64,000 nucleotides of DNA from JANNYA01 sp031409855. GTDB taxonomy: Bacteria; Pseudomonadota; Gammaproteobacteria; Xanthomonadales; SZUA-5. The notes beneath the pieces were generated by a model. The model was not told where the DNA came from and searched no databases. It saw only the letters and a list, made by a program, of their open reading frames with translations. Where the stretch lies: assembly GCA_031409855.1 (NCBI GenBank), contig JANNYA010000168.1, positions 1 through 64,000 on the forward strand, in the 5' to 3' direction. A program made the translations under genes and the position numbers. Positions 45,360-54,700 of this stretch are shown here, piece by piece; position 1 is the first letter of the stretch, and the number at the start of each line of letters is the position of its first letter.

Positions 45360-46223
45360 CTATTCGAGATTTTGCACCTGTTCGCGCACTTGTTCGACCA
45401 ATACTTTCATATCGATACCCAATTGGCTGGTGCGTGCGTCGACCGATTTCGCGCCAAAGGTGTTGCATTCGCGATGCAGCTCTTGAATCAAAAAATCCAT
45501 ACGCCGACCAATAGGCTCATTGAGGTTCAGTACGCGCTCAGCCTCGATCAAATGGATGCGCAATCGTTCTAATTCCTCATCGACATCGAGCTTATGCAGG
45601 CTCAAGACCAGTTCCGCTTCTAAACGACTTGGATCTAGGGTGTCTTTAAATTCCGCCAAGCGTAGTGTCAGCTTTTCATGCAGTGCGATTTTGATTTGTG
45701 GCAACAGCACCAGAGCCTGCTCGCGTAATTGCCCCAGCTGCAAAAGCTTGTCGCGCAGCGTTTCCGCCAGCTTGTTGCCTTCACGTGCGCGCGCAGCATC
45801 GAACTCGCTTAAGCAATCGCGAAAGGCACCGATCGCCGCCTTTTTCAAACCTTCGCTGTCGCATTCGCTGCCTTGCACTGCACCCGGCCAGGCCAGCACG
45901 TCGCTGGTGGACAGTGGTTTTAGCTCAGGATGGCGATTGTGCAGCGCATCGGCCAAGGCCAACAAACCCTCCACCAGTGGCTGATTGAGCGCGAGGGCAT
46001 CTTGTTGCACCGGGGCTTTGTATCGCAAAGTCAGATCCACCTTGCCGCGTTGAATCAGTTTTTGCGCCATTTCGCGCAAGTGCGGCTCAAGCGCGCGCAA
46101 TTCATCTGGCAGCTTCAAACCCAATTCCAGAAATCGATGATTGACCGAGCGCAGCTCAAAACGTAACTGGCCGAGCATGCCGTTTGATTCAGCGTTGGCG
46201 AAAGCGGTCATGCTGCGGGCCAT
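45360..46223 (-). CDS. yicC: YicC family endoribonuclease-type protein
   Basis: A 287-residue protein from the ATG at 46223, matching the family length and start (ARSMTAFANAES). Hallmarks: LRSVNHRFLELGLKLP, GKVDLTLRY, VLAWPGAVQ, ELVLSLHKLDVDEELERLRIHL, and the C-terminal GRRMDFLIQELHRECNTFGAKS. YicC proteins are linked to stationary-phase survival and, in E. coli, to RNA cleavage affecting the RyhB small RNA. It is upstream of gmk. The frame extends to 46331, but that part is out of family and overlaps the divergent DUF4124 gene. Confidence 0.94.
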   Translation of the reverse strand: MARSMTAFANAESNGMLGQLRFELRSVNHRFLELGLKLPDELRALEPHLREMAQKLIQRGKVDLTLRYKAPVQQDALALNQPLVEGLLALADALHNRHPELKPLSTSDVLAWPGAVQGSECDSEGLKKAAIGAFRDCLSEFDAARAREGNKLAETLRDKLLQLGQLREQALVLLPQIKIALHEKLTLRLAEFKDTLDPSRLEAELVLSLHKLDVDEELERLRIHLIEAERVLNLNEPIGRRMDFLIQELHRECNTFGAKSVDARTSQLGIDMKVLVEQVREQVQNLE

Positions 46224-46295
46224 AAGTGCCTTGGGCGTTAAGGTGGGGGCGCGCATGGTAGCGCCAAACGCGGCTAAACTGGCGGCACACCCGAG

Positions 46296-46886
46296 ATGAG
46301 ATGTTTTATGAACTTGATAGACCCAAAGCAACAGGCTTTCGCGTTTGTTTTTTTGCTCAGCCTAAACACCGCCAGTTTTGCTTCTGATGTCATATATAAG
46401 TGCAGTTCGCCAAGCGGTGCAGTGACGTTTTCAGCGAAGCCTTGTGTTGGCAGTACGCAGGTAAAAAAAATTGAACCACGCATCGTCGTGGTGGGCGCGG
46501 AGCCCGTATTGCCAGGCAATATTCCCGGCCGTCTCGGTCAAATTAGCCCTGAGCCACCCGTCGACACCACACCACGCCGCACGCCAATGCCGCAAGTTAC
46601 AGAAAGCTGTCGTTCCGAGCTGTTCAACTTAAAGCGAAGTTTAGATACGCGCTTTATAGAAGCGGAGCAAAATCTAAAAAATTCGCGTACTGCGCTGGCG
46701 CAAAATACCCGTGAATTGGAATCGGCACAAACCAGTAAGGTGGGCTTGGAATGGGGGCTGATGCTGGCCGAACAACGGCGCGCAATTGAGCAACGATTAA
46801 AAGACGCCGAAGCGGCGGTGACGCTTTTTTACCCCGATGAAAAAGCGCGGTTCGAAGAAATTGGTGCGCGCTGCCGCAAAAAGTAA
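46296..46886 (+). CDS. DUF4124-type secreted protein
   Basis: A 196-residue protein with a signal peptide (hydrophobic FAFVFLLSLNTASFAS). Next is a short DUF4124-like domain, VIYKCSSPSGAVTFSAKPC, then a Pro-rich linker and a charged region (~115-196) that looks coiled-coil (SLDTRFIEAEQNLKNSRTALAQNTREL). It is probably periplasmic. DUF4124 proteins are abundant in this order and have no known function. The alternative ATG at 46308 would shorten it by four residues. It is divergent from yicC. Confidence 0.7.
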   Translation: MRCFMNLIDPKQQAFAFVFLLSLNTASFASDVIYKCSSPSGAVTFSAKPCVGSTQVKKIEPRIVVVGAEPVLPGNIPGRLGQISPEPPVDTTPRRTPMPQVTESCRSELFNLKRSLDTRFIEAEQNLKNSRTALAQNTRELESAQTSKVGLEWGLMLAEQRRAIEQRLKDAEAAVTLFYPDEKARFEEIGARCRKK

Positions 46887-46988
46887 CGGCTAAAACACCC
46901 GCGTCAGAAACTGACGCATCGCGCTTGCTTGTGACCATACTCATGCGTATGCTACACGCACCAACAAATGCCTGGGAGGGCTGGAACG

Positions 46989-48911
46989 ATGAAAACACGT
47001 TTGATTTGTGCTGCGGTAGTTTTGGTGATGGCGACAGGCGCACAGGCGCAGGAAGTTATGATTGCGAAGCAACTTGCTGGCGCGCCGGAAGAATTTGCGG
47101 CAATGCAACCGGCAGATCCCGTAGCCAGTGCGATTCGTTCGAAGAGTGCGCTGATACCGGTTGCTACGGCGCTTGGCGCTGACGGTCAATACCACTGGCA
47201 GGCAAATCTAGCCGTCGACTCAACGCGCGCGCGCGTACTTTTATTGAAACCTACTGATAACCATTGGCAGATGAGCTTGGGTTCTGCCAGTCGCGGTAGT
47301 GAAGCAATGACGCGCGCTGAGACGATCGCTGCGGTGCACACCCAAACCACCTTCGGCATGCAGTCAGTGCAGGTGCCGAGCGAACTGTTCGCTTTTGAAA
47401 GCTTGAGCAAGGGTAAAGTCGCTTTTGCTATCACCTCAAACGACGGTCAGCCATCGAATGGCTTTTTGCTGCTTGAAGGCGATTCCAACACGCTGTTAAT
47501 TTCCTATCAAACAGCGTCGAATCAGCGCATAAACCAGCCGATTTCAATCACAGCGGCGCTGCAAAATTTTGGCAAGAACGTCAATTCCACGAAAGTTGTT
47601 TCAGCGACACTAAACGTTACCGCGCCTTCCGGCCTGCAAAGCCAAGCTAGATTTTTTGATGATGGCAAGCACAGCGATGGTGTCGCCAACGATGGCCTGT
47701 TTGGTGCGACTTTTGTGCCGAATGAAATTGGTAACTACAATGCACAGGTACGAGCAGAAGGCAGTGCAGGTGCCGTCGAAGTGCTGCGTACCGCTGAACA
47801 TTTAATTCCAGTGATCAGCGACGAACTCAATTTTACGCGTGGTGCAGTGCAATTGGTGTCCGCTAAAACCCCCGGTCGACTCTCGATTTCAGTGCCGGTG
47901 ACAAGCAATAAAGCAGGGCAACACTATCGCGCGTACACGCAACTTTGGGGCCGTGATAGCAGCGGGCTAGAAGTAGCAGTTGCTTGGTTGGGCGGCATGG
48001 TTACGCCAGCAAACGGCGTAGTTGAGCTTGAATTCGATTCGCGATGGATCGCGCTCGCTGGTGCAAGTGCGCCGTTTTCATTGCGCGCAGTGCGTTTTGA
48101 AGACCCTGACAATTTCATTACGGTCGCGCAGGTTGATGAGCTTGCAGTTAGTGATCGCATCGCACCAATTGCTAGCAATAAATCGGTGCAAATTGATGAA
48201 GCGATGACGATGGGTTTACGGCCCGCGCCAGCGGCAGTTCAAGCAAAAGGCGTCGGCACTCGCTTATTGTTAGTGCACGGCTACTGTTCGGGCAACGTCT
48301 GGACGGTACCGAATTTCACCAATGCGTCAATTTTTCTTGATTTGAATCAAAATCGCAGCAATGACGCCTTTGCGCAACGCATTAACACCTTTGGCAATAC
48401 CTGGAACTCCTACGGCATTGTTGCACACAGCCAAGGCGGCATGGCAAGCCTGCACTTATACAACTACTACTGGAGTGGTTTGGATCGCGCCAGCGGAAGT
48501 CGTTTGATTCAATCCGTCGGCACGCCTTATAAAGGCACGAATTTGGCTGGCGTGTTGGCAGCCCTTGGCGGAATTTTCGGCGTTGGCTGTGGCAGCAATA
48601 CCGACCTTACTTACAACGGCGCGGCCAATTGGCTCGCGGGCATTTCGACTGCCAGCCGTGGCAAAGTCAACTACTACACAACCAGCTTCAAATCAACCAA
48701 CTGGTGGACCAACGACTACTGCAATTTCGCCAGCGATTTGGTCTTGGGTGATCCAGAAGATGGCACGACAGAACAAGCGAACGGTCAGTTGAGTGGCGGC
48801 GTCAATCGTGGGCACGTGACCGGACAATGCCACACCGATGGCATGCGTGACCCTGCGCAGGTTCGCGATGCCTCGCGCAACACCACCATGAACTCGAACG
48901 CCGCACGCTAG
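46989..48911 (+). CDS. Secreted lipase-like alpha/beta hydrolase
   Basis: A 640-residue exported protein from the ATG at 46989 with GGGAGG eight bases upstream. The signal peptide ends GAQAQ. Residues ~150-300 contain an Ig-like/choice-of-anchor segment with the DDGKHSDGVANDGLFG motif. The C-terminal ~215 residues form a hydrolase: LLLVHGYCSGN (oxyanion region) and AHSQGG with the nucleophile at Ser481, followed by ASLHLYNYYW. Acid and His members were not located with certainty; His in GHVTGQCH is a candidate. It resembles secreted lipases or esterases. A terminator follows ~35 bp after the stop. Confidence 0.82.
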   Translation: MKTRLICAAVVLVMATGAQAQEVMIAKQLAGAPEEFAAMQPADPVASAIRSKSALIPVATALGADGQYHWQANLAVDSTRARVLLLKPTDNHWQMSLGSASRGSEAMTRAETIAAVHTQTTFGMQSVQVPSELFAFESLSKGKVAFAITSNDGQPSNGFLLLEGDSNTLLISYQTASNQRINQPISITAALQNFGKNVNSTKVVSATLNVTAPSGLQSQARFFDDGKHSDGVANDGLFGATFVPNEIGNYNAQVRAEGSAGAVEVLRTAEHLIPVISDELNFTRGAVQLVSAKTPGRLSISVPVTSNKAGQHYRAYTQLWGRDSSGLEVAVAWLGGMVTPANGVVELEFDSRWIALAGASAPFSLRAVRFEDPDNFITVAQVDELAVSDRIAPIASNKSVQIDEAMTMGLRPAPAAVQAKGVGTRLLLVHGYCSGNVWTVPNFTNASIFLDLNQNRSNDAFAQRINTFGNTWNSYGIVAHSQGGMASLHLYNYYWSGLDRASGSRLIQSVGTPYKGTNLAGVLAALGGIFGVGCGSNTDLTYNGAANWLAGISTASRGKVNYYTTSFKSTNWWTNDYCNFASDLVLGDPEDGTTEQANGQLSGGVNRGHVTGQCHTDGMRDPAQVRDASRNTTMNSNAAR

Positions 48912-48945
48912 TCGTTAACTTAGAAATTCCTTAGCTAAAATTAAG

Positions 48946-48977
48946 AGGCGAGCGCTCAACGGCGTTCGCCTTTTTTT
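48946..48977 (+). terminator. Intrinsic terminator after the lipase-like gene
   Basis: AGGCGAGCG and CGTTCGCCT form a 9-bp stem (one G-U pair) with an 8-nt loop, followed by a run of seven T. Confidence 0.88.
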
Positions 48978-48990
48978 ATTGCGACTCATC

Positions 48991-49030
48991 ATCACTGGGT
49001 AGCTCAAATAATCACTGGGTAGCTCAAATA
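48991..49030. repeat. Perfect 20-bp tandem duplication
   Basis: The 20-bp unit beginning ATCACTGGGTAGC occurs twice in a row at 48991-49010 and 49011-49030 without mismatch, in the spacer between the lipase terminator and the end of the minus-strand gene at 49073. It looks like a recent slippage event. Confidence 0.9.
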
Positions 49031-49072
49031 AATCGCTAAAAAGCGCGTTCAGCGCAAATCTTGTTGAGAGCG

Positions 49073-49873
49073 CTAATTGCTCAGCGGCTGCTGTGGCCAA
49101 ACCGATTCAATTAACTCCCGCAGTGCATACGCGCGTGGCGTAAGTTCGCCTACGGGGCGATTGGGAAAGCGTTGATCGACTAGGTAGCGTGAGTCAGCCG
49201 CGAGCAAGAGCGCAGTGCGCGACAACTCGTTCGCGCAACGGTCTGCCATTGGCCCTTTGCAACGCTCCGTGAAACGCTGCACCAGCTGCCGATCTGCGCC
49301 CTGGCAGTCATTGCTATCTGGCCACTTTTGCAGCGTACGCAGCAAATCGGCCGGTTGAGTCTGGCGCGCTAGCGCTGCTGGTACAAACTCTGGGCACGCA
49401 TTCACTGCACGTGCTGCGTCAAGTGCTGCGGCAATTTCGGTTTCTGCAAGCGCAACCGTACCGCTCAAATCCGCGAGCTTTTGGTGCAGTTGCCATGTCA
49501 TGGCATCCTTTCGATCTGGGTTTTGTAGCGCTTGCGCAATCGTCAGCGCTTTACTGAAACGCCTCTGGTCAGTGCTTGCAAGCAAATCATCAATCGCCTT
49601 TTGCGCTGCCTCGACTGCACGCAGTGGTGCACTAATTTCGCGCTCCAAAAACTGTGACACATGGAAATACATTACCAACCCAACCAGGGTGACGCAACCC
49701 AACGCCGCCATGCTCAGCTTGGCAAGCCCGCGGTTGATGTTGGACGTCGCCACAACTAAGCACCACGCCACGCACGCGATCCCAAGCGCCAGCCAAACCA
49801 TGGGGCTGAGTGAAAACACGGCAGCTAAAACAACGCAAAGTGCGATGGCAAGAACGAATGCGACAACTATCAT
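49073..49873 (-). CDS. Hypothetical membrane protein
   Basis: A 266-residue protein with two or three hydrophobic helices in the first ~75 residues (IVVAFVLAIALCVVLAAVF, MVWLALGIACVAWCLVV, AALGCVTLVGLVMYFHVS) and a soluble, mostly helical C-terminal domain of ~190 residues with four cysteines (NACPEF, NDCQG, RCKG, RCAN) that could form disulfides if periplasmic. No family is recognised. It is divergent from the dual-receiver gene with a 145-bp gap. Confidence 0.75.
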   Translation of the reverse strand: MIVVAFVLAIALCVVLAAVFSLSPMVWLALGIACVAWCLVVATSNINRGLAKLSMAALGCVTLVGLVMYFHVSQFLEREISAPLRAVEAAQKAIDDLLASTDQRRFSKALTIAQALQNPDRKDAMTWQLHQKLADLSGTVALAETEIAAALDAARAVNACPEFVPAALARQTQPADLLRTLQKWPDSNDCQGADRQLVQRFTERCKGPMADRCANELSRTALLLAADSRYLVDQRFPNRPVGELTPRAYALRELIESVWPQQPLSN

Positions 49874-50018
49874 TCGCCGATCCTATCAAGCACTTCAACT
49901 GTTTGCCAAGGAAGACAGATCCACAACTTGAATAAACTTTTGCCAAAAATACTAATTGCGGGCACGCGCCGACACTTTTGAGAGCTAAACTCGCGCAGAT
50001 ATTTAGGACAAACCTTAC

Positions 50019-51149
50019 ATGGCAAATCTATCGCCCGATCAAGAATTAATTGCGCGCCAGTCGCGCGAAGTGTTTCTGTCCGCACGTAAAGCATTCAGCG
50101 AAAACTGGAATCGCGACCAAGCGAAAGAGCTCTATGAACTCTCTGATTCCCTCAGTGAGCAAGCGCAAGACCACGTGTTAAATGACTTAGGCGAGAGCCT
50201 GCTCGGGTTTTCAGCTTATTTGAGCTCCTTCGTCGATGGCGCGATGACGCCAAAACCACATCAGCTGGGGCAGCTCGGCACCCTGATTGAAGGCGTGGGC
50301 GAAGCGCTGTTTCGTCTGCAGATGGACGTCACGGTCACTGACCTTACCCAACATGCAACGGTAATTGAGCCCGAAAAGCCGCAAGTATTTTATCTCGGTG
50401 CGCGCGTTGAGCGCGCAAAAGATTTGGAATATTCGCTCGCCAATGATGGCTTTGCCGTGCGCCATTCGCAAACAGCGGCACCGGTTATTGCCGAGATTGG
50501 CAATTCGCAGGTGCAGGCGCTGTTGATCGATATTGAACAGCTACAAAGCTGGCAAACGATTGTGGGCTCGCGTGGCGGCGGTAAGGACGCGATGTTGCCG
50601 CCTTTGATTGTGCTTTCTGACAATGACTCGCTTGAACTTCGGCTCAAAGCGATTCGTTCCGGTGCGGATCAATTTTTCCTCTACCCAGAAGACAAAGAAA
50701 AAATCGGTGCGCGCCTGCGCGAGTTGGTTGAAGACCGCCGAAAACCGTATCAAGTGCTGATTATTGACGATGATTTGTCGATGACGATGTTCGTTGATTC
50801 CGTCCTGCGCCATAACGGCATGGTCACCTGCGTCCTGAATTCGCCGCACAATGCATTAAAGGTACTGGAAAGCTTTCACCCCGATGTGATTTTGGCTGAC
50901 CTTTATATGCCTGACATCACCGGGCTTGAGCTGTTGGCGCTGTACCGATCGCATCAACGCACGATTTTTACCCCGGTGATTTTGCTATCCGGTGATGACG
51001 ATACTGAAAAGCGTTTTGACGCGCTGCATTTTGGTGGTGATGACTATTTGACCAAGCCAATCCGGCCCCGGCATCTAGTCGCAGCCGTTACCAATCGCGC
51101 GCGGCGTGCGCGTTGGCAACAGCGGGAATTGTTGGCGGCTCAGCATTAA
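50019..51149 (+). CDS. Dual-receiver response regulator without output domain
   Basis: A 376-residue cytoplasmic protein. Residues 1-110 are helical and acidic, HPt-sized but without an evident phospho-His motif. Residues ~120-235 look like a degenerate receiver. Residues ~245-365 are a full receiver: VLIIDDD, LADLYMPDITG with the acceptor Asp, LLSGDDD and DYLTKPIRPRHL. The order and sequence mirror the front half of the FimX-like protein at 33464-35875 (for example FDAL-x-x-GGDDYLTKPIRPRHL in both), so the two are paralogs. It ends in ~20 basic residues and no DNA-binding or enzyme domain follows, suggesting a phosphate sink, an adaptor or a competitor of the larger protein. Confidence 0.8.
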   Translation: MANLSPDQELIARQSREVFLSARKAFSENWNRDQAKELYELSDSLSEQAQDHVLNDLGESLLGFSAYLSSFVDGAMTPKPHQLGQLGTLIEGVGEALFRLQMDVTVTDLTQHATVIEPEKPQVFYLGARVERAKDLEYSLANDGFAVRHSQTAAPVIAEIGNSQVQALLIDIEQLQSWQTIVGSRGGGKDAMLPPLIVLSDNDSLELRLKAIRSGADQFFLYPEDKEKIGARLRELVEDRRKPYQVLIIDDDLSMTMFVDSVLRHNGMVTCVLNSPHNALKVLESFHPDVILADLYMPDITGLELLALYRSHQRTIFTPVILLSGDDDTEKRFDALHFGGDDYLTKPIRPRHLVAAVTNRARRARWQQRELLAAQH

Positions 51150-51170
51150 AACGCTGCAAATCAACTAGCC

Positions 51171-51198
51171 CGTCATTCCCGCGAAGGCGGGAATCCAG
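51171..51198. repeat. Single REP palindrome
   Basis: A 28-bp copy of the REP seen at 13642 and 13766, with core TTCCCGCGAAGGCGGGAA. It lies between the dual-receiver gene and the truncated desaturase. Confidence 0.85.
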
Positions 51199-51227
51199 GA
51201 ATTCAACCCTATCTCTTAGGAAGCGGC

Positions 51228-51536
51228 GTGCGCAACGAAGTTTGGCGCGTTGATGGCAGCGGAGCGAACGCTTCTGACGGCAATGTTGTGTGGGCACCAA
51301 CTAAGTCCATTTGGAACAACTTCATGCTCCTCACTGCGATCTTGCTCGGCCCGCAGTATTTTACATTAGGTGCGTTTTTCGTTTTTCTGGGCTTGAGTTA
51401 TTTGACGCTCTTGCTCGGCCACGCGCTCGGGATGCATCGTTGTTTAATCCATAAGTCATTTTCGTGCCCGAAGCCGTTTGAAAGGCTTTTGGTGTGGCAA
51501 GGCAGCATGCATAAAAACTGTATGTTCATTTGGTAG
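51228..51536 (+). pseudogene. Fatty acid desaturase, 5' fragment (interrupted by the Rhs island)
   Basis: From a GTG at 51228, with AGGA before it, the first ~93 codons match the membrane fatty acid desaturase family: WAPTKSIWNNFMLL, two hydrophobic helices, and LLGHALGMHRCLIHKSF, the first histidine box, then FERLLVWQG. After about 51505 the match stops and the frame closes at 51536 (MHKNCMFIW). The rest of the enzyme is missing here. Its C-terminal part is found at 62416-62847 in the same orientation, so this is one gene split and partly deleted by the island between. The central histidine box is absent from the window, so the enzyme must be inactive. Confidence 0.88.
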
Positions 51537-51539
51537 TCA

Positions 51540-51732
51540 CAAAAAGTGTTCATAAAATTAAACAGTTGCATCATAAATTTAAAAAGTTATCCATTTTCGT
51601 GCCGGTTAAGTGCGTCTTATAAAGAATTTGTCATAAAATTTGTGTAACCTGTAAATATATGCACGCGTTTAAATTTTGCACTTTGCAATGTGTGTGCGGT
51701 CACGCTTGCTAAATTTTACAGGGGAGATATTT
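51540..51732 (+). promoter_or_regulatory. AT-rich leader of the Rhs gene with a candidate promoter
   Basis: The decamer TCATAAA(A/T)TT occurs three times (51550, 51571, 51631). A promoter-like pair TTGTCA (51628-51633) and TAAATA (51652-51657) with 18-bp spacing lies ~75 bp before the ATG; a GGGGAGA ribosome-binding site precedes it. The region is far more AT-rich than the rest of the window. Confidence 0.5.
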
Positions 51733-54700
51733 ATGCGCTCATTCGCGCGCGCCGTTGCGGCGTTTCTATTATTGGTTTCGGCAGTTAGCCTGCATGCGCA
51801 AAGTTACACGCTAGGCGCGCCACCGCTCAGTGCCTGCAACGCCTCTGCGCCCGCTGCGTCGGGAAATTACGCATTCAACGCAGGGCGTTGGTATTCGCCG
51901 CAGCGCTTAGGCCCGAGCTGGGATTTTTTCTTTAACGACTTTGGCAATCTGGTCGCAATTTGGTACGGCTTTAATAATCAAGGCCATCCGGTTTGGTACA
52001 TCTCTGAGGTCAAGCCGTTGCAAACCGACTCGGACGGCGGTCAACGCTGGCAATCGCGCCTGCATCGTACTTCACAGGTGAACGGTGCACCTTTTTTGAA
52101 TGAAGCGGTGGGCGAACTTTACGTACGTATTCCGGCCAATTCGCCGGAAAAGATGGTGGTGAGCTGGAATTTTCTGCCGAATACGAACCTGAACCCGACC
52201 GATGTCAATGACGACAAGATTGATTGCATCGTACGTCGCGTGGGAGAAGACACCTCCAGTGGTAACCAACGTACAGTCAATACTACCTATAGCGGTTTTT
52301 GGTATCCGCCCAGTAACTCGGGCTGGGGCTACAACGCCTTGGTTGTACCCCCTTCCACTCTGAACAATAACCAGTGGTTCGAGGAAAATACCATCCTCGT
52401 GTTTGACACCGTGGGCCAACCGGCCTGGGGACGTGTTTCTAGATCGACGCTAAGCCGCCCTGATGGTGCCATGACGGTGTTCTCCAGTAGCCAACCAACC
52501 GTCAGTTACTTAACTTGGAAAACTGCAACCAACGTGAATGGTCGCGTGTTGAATGGCCCGTCTACCAATATAACCACTCCCAATTTAACCTTTGGCCGCA
52601 GCTACAGCAGCGCAAGCTCGGGAAATGTGTATTTGACTTGGAGTCAAATGCTTACCAATCCCACCAACAGTTCGCAGCGCGGTATCAACTTTAATCGTGG
52701 CACGCCCAGCACCCCGTTTGCGGTTGCAAAACTCACGTCTACGTTTGGGATTGTTGCCAACCCTTCCCCCTGCCAGGCGAGCGCCGGGCAAACGACTTGC
52801 CAAGTGGAGGTCGACTGGGAAGCAGTGGGGGCGGTTTTAGGGCGCACGGGTAGACCCGCGCGGCGCTCAGTCAGCGTTAGCCCGAGTGGTACAGTGACAT
52901 CAGGCAATTGGACGCAGTTACCTACAGCTGAGTTTCAGGGCTCGATGATGCAAAGCATTCCAGTCGGTACACGCTGGCAATATGGGATCGTAGACTTCAG
53001 TGTTAGTCCACCGTATCCACTTTATTTCAGCAGTGAGGTGCGGGCATTGCCGGCGGATGCGGATATTGAAATACCCGATGATCCACGCAGCTCAACCGCC
53101 GCAGAATATGCGCAACCCAGCGCCCTTGTCGGCGACTTAGCCGGGGCAACACCGATGCAAGCCGATGCTGAAGGCGCTGCTGCCAGCGTCAATATTCCGA
53201 TCCAAATTCCACCCGGCCGACGTGGTATGCAGCCAAGCGTGAGCCTTAATTACTCCAGCCGCGCAGGTAATGGCATAGCAGGCATGGGCTTTAGCCTGTC
53301 GGCAAGTTCGTCCATCTCGCGCTGCCCGCAAAGTCTGGCGACCGATGGTCAAGTCAACGCCGTGCAATTTACCAATGAAGATCGTTTGTGTTTGGACGGT
53401 CAACGCTTGATTGCTACTGTAGAGGGCACTTACGGCTTGGCGAACGCGCAATATAAAACTGAAATCGATAGCTACGTGTTGGTCACTCAGTTGGGCGCGA
53501 ACTTGTCTGATGATGGTGGCATCAAAGGCGCTGTCTATTTTGAAGTGCAAACCAAATCGGGCGAACGCCAGTATTTTGGTGCTGATCAATTGGGTGCCAG
53601 CATACGCAATGCGCGTGTCAAGCCCAGTGGCGCCATGAATGGCGCGCTGAACGGTGCCACCTTGAGTTGGCTGCTGGATACGCGCATAAATCGTTCGGGA
53701 AATTACATTCAGTACGGTTACACCGTGTTTGGTTCGGGTGAGAATTTGCTGATTGCGATTACTTACACAGGTTTTGGCACTGATGTGGGTAGTCGGCAGG
53801 TGCTTTTTACTTATGAAAACCGTCCAGATCGTTCCAGTAGTTATTTGGCGGGGGCATTGAATGAGCAAACCCAACGTTTGCTCAACATCCAAACCAAAGC
53901 CCCGATCAGTGATGCCCCCGGTACTGCAGCAGTTGTAGTACGAACCATCACGCCGAGCTATTCGACCTCAAATTACTCAGGCCGTTCAATTATGAATTCG
54001 GTGCAAGAGTGTTTTCCGGGCGGCCAGTGTATGCCCGCGCAAAAGTTTAGTTTTGCCAGTAATCGCGCACCGGAGCTAAACAAAAAACTGAGCATCGGTG
54101 GCGTTCCTATCATTTCAGAAGACCCAACTGCCACAGACTATATATCCAGCTTTAGTGAAATCGGCGATCTTGATGGTGACGGGAGTGTGGAATTTGGTGC
54201 CTCTGTGCGCAGAACCAATCAATCAAGTTATGGTACTTCGTACTTTTTCAAATCTGACGCCAACACCCGGAGCTTTGGAATGGCTCAACCGGCAATAAGC
54301 CTGACCGGTGCCGCTGCCACGCACTTGCAAGATACACGCGGTGATTTTAATCGTGACGGTATTGCTGATTTGTTGTTAGTCGATAGCGCTGGCGTTCTGC
54401 AGGTTAAGTTTGGGAAGCCCGACGGCACCCTAGAGGCCCAGCAGCCCCTGATACTATCCCCGACTGCGCCGACCCTGCCTGACGCTCGGGTCAGTGATGT
54501 AAATGGCGATGGCCTAAGCGATTTGGTTCTGCAATATCGTCTGAGCAATCAAACTCGCTTGTTGGTATATGTCGCAACTAGCGCGACCAGCTATACCAGG
54601 GTCGCGGATCAGACGGTCATCAGTGACCCCAACTATCAAGCCAGCATCGTACAAATTGCAGATTTTGATGGTGATTCGGCTTTGGATATCATGTTGGAAG

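Noticed and set aside
51228..51536. A complete 102-residue small membrane protein
   Set aside because: The sequence matches only the front of a desaturase, stops abruptly, and the back half is found at 62416.
53137..53892. Minus-strand open frame of 251 codons inside the Rhs gene
   Set aside because: Antisense to the SpvB domain, no ribosome-binding site and no recognisable protein.
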